From Methylibium sp031393925 (GTDB lineage Bacteria; Pseudomonadota; Gammaproteobacteria; Burkholderiales; Burkholderiaceae_C): a DNA stretch of 5,167 nucleotides. The notes under the pieces are model-generated. The model ran no database searches, was not told the DNA's origin, and saw nothing but the letters and a program-made list of their open reading frames with translations. This document shows, one piece after another, positions 4,558 through 5,167 of the stretch. The stretch lies in contig NZ_JANMWL010000268.1 in assembly GCF_031393925.1 (NCBI RefSeq), positions 1 through 5,167 of the forward strand, written 5' to 3'. Position 1 is the stretch's first letter, and every line of letters starts with the position of its first letter. Made by a program: the position numbers and the translations under genes.

Positions 4558-5167
4558 ATGATGTCGGCCGCGCCCGAGCGCTCGCCCCTTGCCCCGAGAT
4601 TCCTCTACCCGACGCCGGGCCTGCAACCCCGCAATGACCCTGTGAATCAGCCGACCCGGCCCGGACAAACCCTTGCCTCCACGCTGCCTGAAGGCGACTG
4701 GCTGGCGCCTGCCGACGGTCACCGCGTGTGGTGGTGCCAAGGCGGAGAACCGCAGGGCGTGCCGGTGCTGATCGTGCATGGCGGGCCGGGCGGCGCCAGC
4801 CGCGTCGAGCCGACGCGCTGGTTCGACGGCCTCGAGGTGCGCTGGATTGCCATCGACCAGCGCGGCTGCGGCCGCAGCACCCCGCTCGGCGAAACCGCCG
4901 CCAACACGCTGGCCGGGTTGCTGCACGACATGGAGCGCCTGCGCGAGCGGCTGGCGCTGCCGCGCTGGGCGCTGGCCGGCGGCTCCTGGGGCGCGCGCGT
5001 CGTGCTGGCCTATGCCGCGCGCTGGCCCGAGCGCGTGGAGGGGCTGCTGCTGCGCAGCCCCTTCCTCGGCACGGCCGCTGAAACGCGGCGCTACATCGCC
5101 GCCTGGCCCGCCTGGTTGGGCGAGCCCGGCCGCGTGTGGCTCGGCGAGGCGCTCGCCGATGCGGCCG
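4558..5167 (+). CDS. Peptidase S33 / proline iminopeptidase-like alpha/beta hydrolase (partial; C-terminus beyond right edge)
   Basis: This is a serine hydrolase of the proline iminopeptidase type, which would remove an N-terminal Pro from peptides; related alpha/beta hydrolases act on other amides or esters, so the substrate is uncertain. From the ATG at 4558, 203 residues are visible. They include the oxyanion-hole motif HGGPGGA (74-80), DQRGCGRSTP (100-109) and the nucleophile elbow GGSWG (141-145) with catalytic Ser143. The catalytic Asp and His would lie beyond the edge. The tandem ATGs at 4558/4561 give an N-terminus with 'RFLYPTPG', reminiscent of the 'LYP' start of the family, but have no visible ribosome binding site. 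GTG at 4642 is the alternative start, leaving about 100 bases between the divergent genes. No signal peptide is evident, so it is probably cytoplasmic. Whether it takes part in PqqA processing is not shown by the sequence. Confidence 0.85.
   Translation, partial: MMSAAPERSPLAPRFLYPTPGLQPRNDPVNQPTRPGQTLASTLPEGDWLAPADGHRVWWCQGGEPQGVPVLIVHGGPGGASRVEPTRWFDGLEVRWIAIDQRGCGRSTPLGETAANTLAGLLHDMERLRERLALPRWALAGGSWGARVVLAYAARWPERVEGLLLRSPFLGTAAETRRYIAAWPAWLGEPGRVWLGEALADAA

Noticed and set aside
4586..4677. CCCTTGCC direct repeats at 4586-4593 and 4670-4677
   Set aside because: Only eight bases, not symmetric and 84 bases apart; likely chance in C-rich sequence.
4456..4926. Minus-strand open frame of 156 codons across the pqqA region and hydrolase
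   Set aside because: Its bulk is antisense to the HGGPGG/DQRGCGRS-encoding sequence of the hydrolase, and it has no known motif.
1..5167. CRISPR arrays, tRNA or rRNA genes, insertion sequences
   Set aside because: No regularly spaced repeats, cloverleaf-like sequences, ribosomal RNA signatures or transposase motifs were seen; nearly all bases are accounted for by coding sequence.

Overview
The window is GC-rich, tightly packed DNA carrying most of a pyrroloquinoline quinone (PQQ) biosynthesis operon on the minus strand. The high GC content, the protein sequences and the coupling of pqq genes to a PQQ-alcohol-dehydrogenase-type ABC transporter suggest a proteobacterium. A Burkholderiales member such as a Comamonadaceae or Leptothrix/Methylibium-like lineage is my best guess, but this is an inference from general resemblance and no marker gene is present.

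Reading the minus strand in its direction of transcription (right to left), the order is: a degenerate pqqA (about 4540-4473), pqqB (4416-3484), pqqC (3487-2732), pqqD (2735-2457), pqqE (2443-1217), an ABC transporter ATPase (1217-456) and the N-terminal 153 residues of its permease (459 to the left edge). Every junction after pqqB is an overlap or a 13-base gap, so the set looks like one translationally coupled polycistron. On the plus strand at the right edge, a divergently oriented peptidase S33 / proline iminopeptidase-like alpha/beta hydrolase begins at about 4558 and runs out of the window.

PqqB, PqqC, PqqD and PqqE look complete, with the catalytic and cluster-binding residues I could locate all present. 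In the standard pathway PqqE with the chaperone PqqD crosslinks a Glu and a Tyr of the PqqA peptide, proteases release the crosslinked pair, PqqB hydroxylates it and PqqC performs the final ring closure and oxidation. The ABC pair resembles transporters linked to PQQ-dependent alcohol dehydrogenase systems; its substrate is unknown.

The most notable observation is the substrate gene. At the normal pqqA position a ribosome binding site and an 'MQWN' start lie in one frame, while the hallmark 'RFGFEV' lies in another, and the Tyr that should sit four residues after the Glu is absent in all three minus-strand frames. The operon therefore seems to have intact enzymes but a broken substrate gene, which predicts another pqqA copy elsewhere, loss of PQQ synthesis, or a sequence error combined with real divergence.
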